A stretch of DNA of 64,000 nucleotides from Pelosinus sp. UFO1 (GCF_000725345.1 NZ_CP008852.1:3588001-3652000), one strand, 5' to 3'. Counted from the stretch's first letter, positions 1 to 7,527 are shown. Notes: a model not told the origin generated them from the letters alone. Numbers and translations: made by a program.

Positions 1-92
1 TTTCTTACCATTTCACGGTTTAGTTCCAATGTCTCCGCAATCCCTCTTAGGGACAAGTTGGATTTTTCCATCAGAAGCTTTATCAGTATGGT
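1..92 (-). pseudogene. REP-associated transposase (TnpAREP) C-terminal remnant, family A
   Basis: Read on the minus strand, this stretch encodes a helix-turn-helix-like C-terminus containing MEKSNLSLRGIAETLELN followed by REMVRK. The same peptide is encoded by the repeats near 2.9, 25.3 and 27.7 kb. The copy near 27.7 kb continues upstream into a decayed YIHQNPVK-type motif typical of Y1 (IS200-like) REP-associated transposases. Only the 3' end is present, so it is a relic. It lies just downstream of the radical SAM gene's stop codon. Confidence 0.6.
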
Positions 93-107
93 AATTTTTA
101 TAGTATA

Positions 108-791
108 TCATAAAATATTATTTGAAATTTCCTCAAATCTTTCATCAGTTATACCAAGTTTTTTCTTAAATCTTTCATCTTCCATTCTTGCCATAATTAT
201 CTTGCTGGGAGATATTTCCTTGATAATATTTTTTATCTTCTGAATTGATTCGTCATCATCGTTATAGCCCTTAATGATAGTAACTTCAAATATAAACTTC
301 CCTTTATATTGTTTATTAAAGGAAACCATATTTGAAATGTATTCTACTAACGTATACCCTTTAATCGGTCTTTGGAATTTTTGAAAATCTTCTTCTGTTA
401 TTACTTTTATCTCTCCAACAACCTCATCACATTTATTAGCAATTTTTATATATTCATCTCTTCCTAGTAAATATCCATTAGAAAGCAGCCTTACAGGTAA
501 GCCTTTGCCTTTGATAAAGTCAACAATATCACCAATTTTATCATTTATTAAGGCTTCTCCTTTTGAGTTAATAAAGATTAATTCTGCTTTTGTATTTTCT
601 ATCATGCGTTCTAGTTCAATCAATGAACTATCCATTTTACCAAATGACTTTTGGGTATCTACCTTATTTTGCGACCTTCCAATAGGACAAAATATGCAGT
701 CAAAGTTACAATACTTTTCTAGAAGTATATTAACTTCCAGTACCCTTCTTCCATCTTCAATATAAATATCTTTATAACTGAAACCACCCAT
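108..791 (-). CDS. Radical SAM protein behind a ykkC-family riboswitch
   Basis: A 227-residue protein with the radical SAM iron-sulfur triad C28-x3-C32-x2-C35, followed by a partial TIM-barrel fold. The family binds a [4Fe-4S] cluster and S-adenosylmethionine and generates a 5'-deoxyadenosyl radical; the substrate cannot be told from sequence. The chosen ATG has AGGAGG 8 nt upstream; a GTG one codon earlier is the alternative. The 5' leader holds a ykkC-type aptamer with a terminator hairpin, so expression probably responds to a small ligand. A transposase relic begins 16 nt past the stop codon, so the C-terminus may have been shortened. No partner gene lies in the same transcript. Radical SAM membership is secure, the function unknown. 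Confidence 0.8.
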   Translation of the reverse strand: MGGFSYKDIYIEDGRRVLEVNILLEKYCNFDCIFCPIGRSQNKVDTQKSFGKMDSSLIELERMIENTKAELIFINSKGEALINDKIGDIVDFIKGKGLPVRLLSNGYLLGRDEYIKIANKCDEVVGEIKVITEEDFQKFQRPIKGYTLVEYISNMVSFNKQYKGKFIFEVTIIKGYNDDDESIQKIKNIIKEISPSKIIMARMEDERFKKKLGITDERFEEISNNIL

Positions 792-817
792 CACCTTATC
801 CTCCTCAAGAATAAAAT

Positions 818-861
818 AAAAAAAAGCCCAAAAGATATTATTAAATATCTCCCAGGCTTTT
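818..861 (-). terminator. Intrinsic terminator of the riboswitch expression platform
   Basis: On the minus strand, AAAGCCTGGGAGATAT pairs with a downstream arm ending ATATCTTTTGGGCTTT and is followed by a run of T. The left arm overlaps the 3' strand of the aptamer, the classic arrangement in which ligand binding sequesters the terminator arm. Confidence 0.75.
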
Positions 862-933
862 ATCCTTCCGTGTACACAGTTAACTGTGTGTTTTCTCTCG
901 GACCTGCCAGTTACAAACTGCGGAACCCTAGAA
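846..933 (-). promoter_or_regulatory. ykkC-family riboswitch (guanidine-I or related subtype)
   Basis: The minus strand carries the three conserved blocks of the ykkC motif in order: TCTAGGGTTCCG, GGTCCGAGAG, and ACGGAAGGATAAAAGCC then TGGGAGA. The middle arm is a short stem, ACACAGTTAACTGTGT. Known ykkC classes sense guanidine (subtype 1) or ppGpp, PRPP or nucleotides (subtypes 2a-c). The subtype cannot be fixed by eye. Guanidine-I normally precedes transporters or guanidine carboxylase, so a radical SAM target is unusual. Confidence 0.8.
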
Positions 934-1017
934 AACTTAAATATATAATTAAATTACGATTTACAAATCTAAAATCGCAACTCAATTCTAGCATAACGTT
1001 AAGATTAAATCAACCAG

Positions 1018-1062
1018 AATCAAGGGGGCGGTTCCTTTGAGTCATGCATGACAGGAGTTCGA
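1018..1062 (+). repeat. Partial family C repeat (5' segment)
   Basis: Begins with the GGCGGTTCCTTTGAGTCA block that opens the family C elements and continues ATGCATGACAGGAGTTCG, a tail shared with the partial copies near 3.2 and 25.6 kb. The hairpin half is missing. Confidence 0.5.
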
Positions 1063-1089
1063 CAATCATGAGCAAGGCGGTATTTTTTT

Positions 1090-1131
1090 TGTGGATAAAA
1101 TTGTGAATAACTTGTGGATTGGTGTGGATAA
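1090..1131 (-). promoter_or_regulatory. Cluster of DnaA-box-like 9-mers
   Basis: On the minus strand there are two perfect TTATCCACA boxes (1123-1131 and 1090-1098), one TTATTCACA that fits the looser TTATNCACA consensus (1102-1110) and one degenerate box (1113-1121). All four share orientation and are spaced 10-12 bp apart. This is a textbook pattern for DnaA binding, but no dnaA, dnaN or AT-rich unwinding element is visible nearby, so a secondary DnaA-titrating or regulatory site is more likely than oriC. Confidence 0.55.
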
Positions 1132-1166
1132 GTCCATTTTATAATAGTTGAGAAGCATATAAAACG

Positions 1167-1203
1167 AAAAAACTCCCTAAGCAATTAAGCTAGGGAGTTT
1201 TTA
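1167..1203. terminator. Bidirectional hairpin terminator
   Basis: AAAAACTCCCTA pairs with TAGGGAGTTTTT around a short loop, with A- and T-runs on the two sides. It separates the DnaA-box cluster from the Spo0E-like gene. Confidence 0.7.
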
Positions 1204-1274
1204 TTTACCAGCATTTACACGCCATAACTTTCTTCCTTCGCGGCAAGCTAGAATAAACGCGAAGGAGAATAAAA

Positions 1275-1445
1275 ATGTCTGATTTAACTAGCTTGCAGGA
1301 AATGATTGAGAAGCTACGCACTGAACTATACAAGATATCGCAAGAGAAACTATTAACCGATCCGGAGGTTGTCAGGGCAAGTCAGATGCTTGATGTGTTG
1401 TTAGTGGAATATCAGAAGTTGTTGAGAGATAAAAGTGATAAATAA
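1275..1445 (+). CDS. Spo0E-family aspartyl-phosphate phosphatase (sporulation regulator)
   Basis: A 56-residue protein with the Spo0E family pattern: an amphipathic first helix with EKLRTELYK, a short turn TDPEVV, then a second helix carrying the signature SQMLD (SQxLD) and ending VEYQKLL. Family members are small helical hairpins that dephosphorylate the aspartyl phosphate of Spo0A and so delay sporulation. The start follows GAAGGAGAATAAAA. The gene stands alone between two terminator-like hairpins. Recognition rests on the SQxLD motif, size and helix pattern. It implies an endospore-forming host. Confidence 0.85.
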   Translation: MSDLTSLQEMIEKLRTELYKISQEKLLTDPEVVRASQMLDVLLVEYQKLLRDKSDK

Positions 1446-1475
1446 AAAGTCCTCCCCTTTCAGTAAAGGACTTTA
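1446..1475. terminator. Hairpin between the spo0E-like and mini-membrane genes
   Basis: AAAGTCCT pairs with AGGACTTT around a 13-nt loop just after the spo0E-like stop codon, where the convergent mini-gene also ends. It can serve both directions, although the T-runs are short. Confidence 0.5.
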
Positions 1476-1476
1476 A

Positions 1477-1575
1477 CTATTCCTTTAATAATTCGTTTAT
1501 TTTGTATAAATATAATAGTAACCCTATAGCCAGTATTATATGAAACATGTTAGATAGCCAATGTCCAAAAAACAT
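1477..1575 (-). CDS. Putative 32-residue single-span membrane protein
   Basis: An ATG preceded by AAGGAGATGATACT opens a 32-codon frame. Its product has a hydrophobic core of about 16 residues (MFHIILAIGLLLYLY) flanked by a short polar N-terminus and the charged tail KINELLKE. This is the layout of a single-pass membrane micropeptide. The strong ribosome binding site and convergent placement next to a terminator favour a real gene, but length alone gives little statistical support. Function unknown. Confidence 0.45.
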   Translation of the reverse strand: MFFGHWLSNMFHIILAIGLLLYLYKINELLKE

Positions 1576-1726
1576 AGTATCATCTCCTTGCTAAATACGA
1601 TAACGTACGGGAATCTATATAAAATATCGACATAGTCGTGAAGCTGTGTATAGGCGGAATTATTAACCGCTATATCGATCTGTTATTTCATATTATAGAC
1701 AAAACATATGACAAGGATATGACAAA

Positions 1727-1765
1727 ATAAAAAACCGCCTCACCCGAAGGCAAGACGGCTAAACA
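1727..1765 (-). terminator. Minus-strand hairpin with T-run
   Basis: On the minus strand AGCCGTCTTGCC, loop TTCG, GGTGAGGCGGTT then TTTTATTTT. The stem uses several G-U pairs. Upstream on the minus strand are only the MITE and the DUF362 stub, so it may have terminated the lost DUF362 gene. Confidence 0.6.
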
Positions 1766-1812
1766 TAAATTTATTGTGGCAACCGATTAAACATGCTTAC
1801 CAAAAAAATCAT

Positions 1813-1977
1813 GTCAAGGGGACAGGTCCTTTGACACTTGGACGGAGACGCAGGGACGGTGGTTGTGTCTTATTAACTAAATCCTTTTATTTGCTCCAGT
1901 TACCCTAATTATCGTATAAACTAACCTTCTTAGCATACGGCAAGACACTACCACCGTCCCCGTGTCTTATCATTTGG
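1813..1977. repeat. MITE-like element, family E, copy 1
   Basis: Contains GACGCAGGGACGGTGGTTGT near one end and ACTACCACCGTCCCCGTGTC near the other, forming imperfect terminal inverted repeats around about 85 bp, preceded by the family A 3' tail GGGGACAGGTCCTTTGACAC. An almost identical copy lies at 3675-3840. This copy interrupts a DUF362 reading frame. It encodes no protein. Confidence 0.7.
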
Positions 1978-2070
1978 GTAGTTACACAAAAGCGCTTCGT
2001 TAACGCCTTTTTCTACGTCTTCATAATTATAGTCATAACTATCTACTTTGACTGCTGCTACTTTTTCCAT
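1948..2070 (-). pseudogene. DUF362 family protein, 5' stub
   Basis: A start codon behind GCGAGG opens a frame beginning MEKVAAVKVDSYDYN and continuing EDVEKGVNEALL. This closely resembles the N-terminus of DUF362 proteins (about 300-380 residues, often with ferredoxin-like clusters). After about 34 codons the frame runs into the MITE-like element and stops. The rest of the gene is absent, so this is a truncated relic. Confidence 0.55.
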
Positions 2071-2177
2071 ATTTAGTACCTCGCAATTATTACTTATAAG
2101 TTATTTGGATATTAGAAATAAGTTGCTGTCATTTTAAAGAGAACCACTATTAGCATTCACGATATACAAAATAACCA

Positions 2178-2678
2178 TTACACTTCAATATGGTTCGTTA
2201 CTTGTTTATTTATTAACTCATTAATCTCGCTAAGATGTAATTTTAAATGTCTTAGATAGTCTATAATCATTACTTTTAACGACACACGTTCGTTGAGTGC
2301 AGTAATCCACTCATTGTCTAATTTATCCATATTAACATTATTAATCACATGAACAATATGGAGATTAAAATATTTCCATAATTGAACTAAATCATACCAA
2401 TTTTCTGTTTGATAATTCTGAATCTCAACCCATCTATCATTATTGCCAAGATTTGCGTAATCCGGATAAATCAAAGGACTAGGTTGATATTGTAAATGAA
2501 TTATCCGATGTATATTGTTAGAAGCTGAGTCAACCATATGTCCAACAGTCTCCTTGATTGTCCAGCATTCATTATTTAGTCTAAACATTATTACATCTGC
2601 GGAAAGAGCCAAAAATTTTGGTTCCCATTCTTCAATCAAACTTAAGATTTCTTGGTTATTATTCGTAAATTCACTCAT
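2178..2678 (-). CDS. DinB-like four-helix-bundle protein (putative metal-dependent enzyme)
   Basis: A 166-residue protein of the DinB/YfiT superfamily. Helix one carries the GHMVDSASN motif and the C-terminal helix the LRHLKLHLSEI motif; both hold the histidines that usually bind Zn or Ni. Relatives include bacillithiol or mycothiol transferases and maleylpyruvate isomerase, but most are uncharacterised and DNA-damage involvement is not general. The start follows AAAGGAG with 8 nt spacing. It stands alone between the DUF362 stub and a repeat cluster. Family assignment is good, substrate unknown. Confidence 0.75.
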   Translation of the reverse strand: MSEFTNNNQEILSLIEEWEPKFLALSADVIMFRLNNECWTIKETVGHMVDSASNNIHRIIHLQYQPSPLIYPDYANLGNNDRWVEIQNYQTENWYDLVQLWKYFNLHIVHVINNVNMDKLDNEWITALNERVSLKVMIIDYLRHLKLHLSEINELINKQVTNHIEV

Positions 2679-2901
2679 GCTCTAATCTCCTTTATCAGCT
2701 TTTCTAAAGATCGTCCCACCGTTCAAGATTTACTTTTTATTTAATAGTCACACCATTACACGTAGTGTTTAATATACGAAATTCAATCGTTTTGCGATAA
2801 TTAATGTCTATCAATTATATTGCATTCCCAGATACACATTATTGGCTTCCCTATTATAAGTTATTTTGACAATACAGCGAATAGAACCTCTATGATGTCA
2901 T

Positions 2902-3200
2902 GATGTCAAGGGGGCAGGTCCCTTGATACTTGCACCTTTCTTACCATTTCACGGTTTAGTTCCAATGTCTCCGCAATCCCTCTTAAGGACAAGTTGTAAA
3001 ATTCGCGGGGACGGTTCTTTTGATTCACTCCCCTCTTTTTGTCTCATGTCATAAGTAAATGATCATAAACTTCTCTTCGAAAAATGGTGTCCCATATTTC
3101 TATCCTATTTTCCATTAAAATACAAAACTCCTGCAAGGCTAAGCCGTTTTGCAGGAGTTCGTCGTATATATTGTTTTTTGATCAGCTCTAATTATTGTCT
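2902..3200. repeat. Composite repeat: family A tail joined to family C element
   Basis: 2902-2996 is the family A transposase 3' end (minus strand, same HTH peptide). From 2998 it continues as a full family C element: GGGGACGGTTCTTTTGATTC, about 110 bp of shared spacer, then the hairpin AAACTCCTGCAAGGC / GTTTTGCAGGAGTT and a T-rich tail. The two families abut with no unique DNA, so one probably landed in the other. Confidence 0.75.
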
Positions 3201-3369
3201 ATTCCTCGATTCTCATTGCATGACAGGGGTTCGGCACCCCCACGACACCCTGCGACACCCCTATTTTTAAGAGTCAGCAAGAGCGGTATTAGAAGTTGTC
3301 AAAAAAGCAACATCCCCATGAGTTCCCCTAGTCCGATCCCGAATGCCATAGTAATGAAAATCTATAAAG
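3201..3369. other. Intergenic remnant downstream of the thioredoxin-like gene
   Basis: Holds the GCATGACAGGGGTTCGGCAC tail seen in partial family C copies. On the minus strand there is a 16-codon hydrophobic frame reading MAFGIGLGELMGMLLF that ends TGA, possibly the last piece of a lost membrane protein. No complete gene is visible. Confidence 0.35.
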
Positions 3370-3639
3370 TTAAATATCTGTTTTAATGGCTTCTTCAAAC
3401 ACTTTACGTACAATATCTTTAGTAGTGCCACCTTCAAAAATTTTACGCTTTTCTACATAATAAGTTGGAACATAATAATAATCGTATTGCTTTGCAATTG
3501 CAGGAGTCTTCTCTTCATCAATGATTTCCACTTTAATATCTTTATATTTCGGATTCTCTTGCTTTACTTCATCAATCCAATCAATTGCTCTTTTACAATG
3601 TGGGCACCAATCTGTTATAAGCACAATAATATTTTTCAT
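3370..3639 (-). CDS. Thioredoxin/glutaredoxin-like protein
   Basis: An 89-residue single-domain thioredoxin fold: beta strand IIVLIT, then the redox pair C12-P-H-C15, the helix RAIDWIDEV, and the cis-proline loop YVPT (P58). The CPHC motif resembles DsbA and some glutaredoxins. There is no signal peptide, so it should act in the cytoplasm as a dithiol-disulfide reductase or glutaredoxin substitute. The start has GAAGGTGG 7 nt upstream. It is monocistronic, with a MITE-like element immediately upstream that may carry or disturb its promoter. Confidence 0.8.
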   Translation of the reverse strand: MKNIIVLITDWCPHCKRAIDWIDEVKQENPKYKDIKVEIIDEEKTPAIAKQYDYYYVPTYYVEKRKIFEGGTTKDIVRKVFEEAIKTDI

Positions 3640-3674
3640 AAGTCTACCACCTTTCTTCTAATTGCATTATTAAT

Positions 3675-3840
3675 ATGTCAAGGGGACAGGTCCTTTGACA
3701 CTTGGACGGAGACGCAGGGACGGTGGTTGTGTCTTATTAACTAAATCCCTTTATTTGCTCCAGTTACCCTAATTATCGTATAGACTAACCTTCTTAGCAT
3801 ACGGCAAGACACTACCACCGTCCCCATGTCTTATCATTGG
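3675..3840. repeat. MITE-like element, family E, copy 2
   Basis: Nearly identical to the copy at 1813-1977: the family A tail GGGGACAGGTCCTTTGACAC, inverted ends around ACGGTGGTTGTGTC and GACACTACCACCGTCC, and the same spacer with only a few substitutions. It lies 35 bp upstream of the thioredoxin-like start codon. Confidence 0.7.
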
Positions 3841-4325
3841 CAATGGATTCGAACTGGTAGATACTTATATTATAGCCTAAAACCGGACCGATCATGAAAA
3901 GATGTGGGCCGATTTACATCTTGTTTTTTATATTTTTCGTGAACAACCAACGGAGGGTGTTTACACATTTACCCTTTTCCACCCCCTCCGAGCATATTCT
4001 ACATACATCTTTGACTTTTCTCTAAATATAAAATTACAAAGTTTATTATATACTTCTATTAGGATATATTTCTAATTGTGTTTCTTCGATAATATATTCC
4101 CCATCATTATTATCAAATGATCTTAAGAATATGTAATGCTTTAAAAGTTGCACCTGATTACTTATATCAGGATGAGTTATCTTTTAACCCATTAATATTA
4201 AGGATCTTGTTCATTTACTCGAGAAAGCTGGAAGTATGATATAATTTACCATTATGGTTATAATACGAAATACAGACTACGCGCTGGTAATGAGTATTAT
4301 TTATAAATTATGCAGGAGGAGCAGA
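3841..4325. other. Gene-free stretch with possible fragments
   Basis: Two weak traces are visible. On the minus strand, 4046-4183 is an open frame of 45 codons without a start that ends EETQLEIYPNRSI. On the plus strand, the 24 codons from 4254 read MVIIRNTDYALVMSIIYKL, vaguely like an Rrf2-type N-terminus fused in frame to the next gene. Neither is convincing and no regulatory element stands out. Confidence 0.3.
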
Positions 4326-4712
4326 ATGATTGATAAATTTGGAAAAGTAATGATTTACGTTAAAGACCCCAGAGCTGCCGCAGATTTTTGGATAGATAAG
4401 ATAGGTTTTACCAAGATTAAGGTTAATACGCATGAAACAGGTATTCTTTCAGTTGAGCTTACCCCAAACAGCACGTCCGACGCAAGCATTGTTTTGTTTG
4501 ATAGAAGTATTGTTGAAAAAATGTCGCCAGAGCTTAATTTGGGTACGCCATCTATTTTATTTTCTAGTTATGATATAAGGGATATGCGAAACAGGCTTAT
4601 TAATAATGGTGTAAATGTGGGTGAAGTTATGGATATGGGGGATTCATTAACTTTCAATTTTTCAGACATTGAAGGTAACTACTTTGCAGTACAAGAAATA
4701 AGAAGAAGTTAG
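4326..4712 (+). CDS. VOC-family (glyoxalase/bleomycin-resistance-like) protein
   Basis: A 128-residue protein with the vicinal-oxygen-chelate layout of two beta-alpha-beta-beta-beta modules: VMIYVKDPRAAADFWIDKIG opens the first module and the C-terminal FSDIEGNYFAVQE closes the second, as in YdfR/YaeR-like members. Family members bind a divalent metal and act as lyases, dioxygenases or antibiotic-binding proteins; the role here is unknown. The internal ATG is preferred over an upstream one because GCAGGAGGAGCAG precedes it directly. It is a single gene followed by a family C repeat. Confidence 0.8.
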   Translation: MIDKFGKVMIYVKDPRAAADFWIDKIGFTKIKVNTHETGILSVELTPNSTSDASIVLFDRSIVEKMSPELNLGTPSILFSSYDIRDMRNRLINNGVNVGEVMDMGDSLTFNFSDIEGNYFAVQEIRRS

Positions 4713-4737
4713 GTAGCTTGATTGCATATGGCACAGG

Positions 4738-4930
4738 AAATCGCGGGGACGGTTCTTTTGAGTCACTCACGTTTTCTCATCTCACATCATCAATATATAA
4801 TCATAAACTTTTCTTTGAAACGCAGTATCCCACACTTCTATTCTATTTACCATTAAAATACAAAACCCCTGCAAGGCTAAGCTGCTTTACAGGAGTTTGT
4901 CGTATCTATTGATTTTTTGATTAGCTCTTT
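4738..4930 (+). repeat. Family C hairpin element
   Basis: Full-length copy: opening GGGGACGGTTCTTTTGAGTC, shared spacer, then CCCCTGCAAGGC / GCTTTACAGGAG and a T-rich tail ending TTGATTTTTTGATTAGCTC. One stem pair is lost relative to the consensus. It follows the VOC gene and could act as its terminator. Confidence 0.75.
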
Positions 4931-5098
4931 TTCTTCGAAGTCTACAATGGCTAAATTATGCAGTTTGAGATTAATCGGGGACCTCTGTAACAGGTATAAC
5001 TGCGAAACTTTTGATAGGTCATGAGTCAATGAACCGTCACCTGACTCACTATCGTTTCTTCTCATCTCTTTAAACACAATTGGTCATTTCCTCCTCCT

Positions 5099-5749
5099 TT
5101 AGCATGGGAAAAGCAACTCCAACAAATGGATGCCCTGTTTTCCTCCCATCGTAATTGCTTCTCTACAGAATTTACAATAACATGCAACTTTTTCTGTCTG
5201 GAATTGTGTACAGTGCTTTTGAAAATATGTTATCTGCTCCTCTGGGGGGCAGGGGGTAAACATATGCGCCCCTTCCTCTACATAGCGTTTGGGGGCCAGT
5301 TTGGCATTGCTCGGTGTACAGGAAGCTAATAGATTCACACCACAGAATTTGGTCTTTTCAAAGTTTTCATCCAGTTCTACATACTTAATATTCATTTTTT
5401 TTAAAAGAGAACGTACAGTATCTTGAAGCTGTCGTTTCTCAAAAGCAACCCAGCAATCCTGAATCGTTATTATCTCGCTATGATAATCGGGAAATGGAAA
5501 ATCAGCATCATTGTCGATCAAATCCCAGACAAACTCAATATTTCCAGCCTGTGAGCTTTCTTCCATTATAGCGGCACAATTATTACAGACAACAATCGCG
5601 CTATCCTGAACAGTTAGCTTTTGATACTCCGTACGACAACACCCGATTGAATCAATATTATATCTATCCCTCATGTAAATACGCAATTTTTCACTTGCGT
5701 GTGTATAAGTAGCTTTTGCCTTACAGCTTGGAAAAAAGAATTTTGTCAT
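5099..5749 (-). CDS. Cysteine-rich CCG-type putative Fe-S protein
   Basis: A 216-residue protein. The N-terminal half has the spacing C9-x27-C37C38-x16-CNNC, a compact version of the CCG domain found in HdrB, GlpC and LutA-like proteins, where two such motifs bind noncubane or [4Fe-4S] clusters. The C-terminal half has further cysteines ending CYCKFC, suggesting a degenerate second unit. There is no signal peptide. The start follows AGAGGTG. No redox partner lies adjacent, so it may be an electron-transfer subunit of a dispersed system or a free-standing disulfide reductase-like protein. Function unknown. Confidence 0.5.
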   Translation of the reverse strand: MTKFFFPSCKAKATYTHASEKLRIYMRDRYNIDSIGCCRTEYQKLTVQDSAIVVCNNCAAIMEESSQAGNIEFVWDLIDNDADFPFPDYHSEIITIQDCWVAFEKRQLQDTVRSLLKKMNIKYVELDENFEKTKFCGVNLLASCTPSNAKLAPKRYVEEGAHMFTPCPPEEQITYFQKHCTQFQTEKVACYCKFCREAITMGGKQGIHLLELLFPC

Positions 5750-5865
5750 TTAAATCACCTCTTATATTCTACAATATTATTACAACATTCTTAACAACTC
5801 AATTTGTTCTCCAGATGGCCCTATAAAAAATCAAATTTCACAGCCGCAAAAATAAATGGGACAAG

Positions 5866-5985
5866 GGGACAGGTTCTCTGTCCCACTAAATCCTATCAAT
5901 CACACTTTTAGATATCTTGTTATCCTTGCCAGTTGCCTTATTGTAACACCTTGCATGTCTTTTATTTTTTATCACATCAATAACC
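5866..5985 (-). repeat. Family B repeat (transposase C-terminal remnant)
   Basis: Contains GGGGACAGGTTCTCTGTCCC followed by the conserved CCTATCAATCACACTTTTAG block. Other copies show that this block encodes, on the minus strand, the HTH peptide GVTIRQLTRITGISKSVIDR of a second REP-associated transposase. It sits between two minus-strand genes. Confidence 0.65.
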
Positions 5986-6039
5986 TGTCGTAAGTAATTC
6001 TTGGTATATAAAAAGCAAAGGAACCGTCCCAACGCTTCT

Positions 6040-7164
6040 CTAAAAAATCATCTCTCCTGGTTTATAGCCGTCAGGCAATTCTTCTTCACTTAAAAATTTG
6101 AAATTATCATCACGCAGTATTGGTAAAAATACTTCGTATGGAATCCTGGAAAACTCACCGGCATAATTACTGGCTCCGAACCATTTTCCCTCTTTGCTGC
6201 TCAAATTTAAATCTCTAGCAAATTTTGTATAGTTTGAGCAATCATGTACTACTAAATCCCACTTATCTTCATCGGCTATTTTCATGAATTTCAGAGTTAA
6301 TTCCCTACTCCAACTTGGAGATATATAGCCATGTCTGGAAATATACATGTTTTCCCCATAATAATTGTCTATGTTATTTTCATTTAAATGTAATTCTGCA
6401 CAATTGATAAAATCGAGTTTTGTCTCTAAGATTGCTTGCTTTTTCTTAAAAAAAGCTTCGAAAAACTCAGGAGTCATTGGAGTTTCAATACCTACATTTT
6501 TAATATATTTTTTCGCTATTCCAATATTTTCAATAACTTTGTCTGAACACTTAGAAGCACCCAGGTTGAAACGTATCTCGTTAAGACCGGCTTCACCTAA
6601 TGCTTTCAATGTCTCTTCCGTAGCTAAAGTACCATTTGTATATAGATGTTGATAAATTTGAGCATCACTAAATTTCTTTATTACCGAATAGTATTTTTCA
6701 ATTTCCATGAATGGCTCCAAATAAACGTAGGAAATGCCAGTGGGTTTCTGGTGGATGGAAAGAAGTAAATCAATATCCTTCTCATAAAATTTTGTTCCTC
6801 CAATTTCCCACATGCCTTCGCCAACTGGAGGAATATCTTCTAGTTCTCCATAATTATAACAGAACTTACACTCTATGTTACATTTGTTCGTTTTCCTAAC
6901 TGCACTCAAACCAGTGCCTAACAAACAAGAACGACAGCCTTTTGGGTATTTACTTTCATTTCCCACAAAAAAAGTTCTATTCTCCAAAGTTTTTAAACTT
7001 CTAATTTCCGACATTAACGTATCATTTCTATGATCGATCGCTGCCTCAATTTGCGCAAAGGTAGCGTAAATGATTTCTTGTTGTTTTATCATAAGTTCCT
7101 CTTCCTCAGGCAATAGCGAAAAAAATTCAAACCATATCAACGCATCTTTCTTTGAAATTTTCAT
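6040..7164 (-). CDS. Radical SAM protein (uncharacterised subfamily)
   Basis: A 374-residue protein. An N-terminal helical region of about 80 residues precedes CRSCLLG and then the radical SAM triad in CNIECKFC, followed by a partial TIM barrel with the glycine-rich and strand motifs of MoaA/PflA-like enzymes. The extra cysteine pair just before the core could bind an auxiliary cluster. The start follows GAGGAGG with 7 nt spacing. The gene is monocistronic, and an imperfect inverted repeat lies in its upstream region. Substrate cannot be assigned. Confidence 0.75.
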   Translation of the reverse strand: MKISKKDALIWFEFFSLLPEEEELMIKQQEIIYATFAQIEAAIDHRNDTLMSEIRSLKTLENRTFFVGNESKYPKGCRSCLLGTGLSAVRKTNKCNIECKFCYNYGELEDIPPVGEGMWEIGGTKFYEKDIDLLLSIHQKPTGISYVYLEPFMEIEKYYSVIKKFSDAQIYQHLYTNGTLATEETLKALGEAGLNEIRFNLGASKCSDKVIENIGIAKKYIKNVGIETPMTPEFFEAFFKKKQAILETKLDFINCAELHLNENNIDNYYGENMYISRHGYISPSWSRELTLKFMKIADEDKWDLVVHDCSNYTKFARDLNLSSKEGKWFGASNYAGEFSRIPYEVFLPILRDDNFKFLSEEELPDGYKPGEMIF

Positions 7165-7190
7165 AATGTATCCTCCTCTAATTAACCGTT

Positions 7191-7259
7191 AGTATAAAAT
7201 TTTTTACACTTTTTTTAGATTTTCTCTTTATATATCAAAGGGTGTAGAGTTTTTTATAC
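7191..7259. promoter_or_regulatory. Imperfect inverted repeat in a divergent intergenic region
   Basis: GTATAAAATTTTTTACAC at 7191-7208 and GTGTAGAGTTTTTTATAC at 7242-7259 are inverted copies matching at 14 of 18 positions. They lie between the minus-strand radical SAM gene and a plus-strand frame that has an extended -10 promoter (TGGTATAAT, 7282-7290). They may be operator half-sites or the end of a lost mobile element. Confidence 0.4.
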
Positions 7260-7336
7260 AAAAAAAAATAATGATCCCCTTTTTTGGTATAATTGAGTTC
7301 ACTTACAACACAAAACTATCTAAAAGGAGAGTGTCA

Positions 7337-7489
7337 TTGTTGAACGCAATTATATCATTTTTATTCTTATATAATCAATATTTATTAAAACAGATAGATC
7401 AGCTACTTTTAGAACTCTTCAATGAAACCAATATATATAGGAAGCAAGGGGACGGTTCTCTTGCTCCAAAATTGAATTATACCTCTTAA
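7337..7489 (+). pseudogene. Truncated frame, origin unknown (possibly a transposase N-terminus)
   Basis: A TTG start behind AAAGGAG, downstream of an extended -10 promoter, opens a frame reading LNAIISFLFLYNQYLLKQID and LLLELFNETN. It then runs into a GGGGACGGTTCTCTTGCTCC repeat and ends. The promoter and ribosome binding site suggest the start of a real gene cut by the repeat. The hydrophobic, Leu-rich N-terminus does not allow confident identification. Confidence 0.3.
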
Positions 7490-7527
7490 AAATAAAAGCA
7501 GCAGCGGAACCGTCCCACTGCTTCTTC
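7443..7527. repeat. REP-like inverted element
   Basis: GCAAGGGGACGGTTCTCTTG at one end and GGAACCGTCCCACTGCTTC at the other form an imperfect inverted pair around about 45 bp. The unit truncates the preceding frame. Confidence 0.5.

Noticed and set aside
1090-1131. Chromosomal origin of replication
   Set aside because: DnaA boxes are present but no dnaA/dnaN genes or AT-rich unwinding region is nearby.
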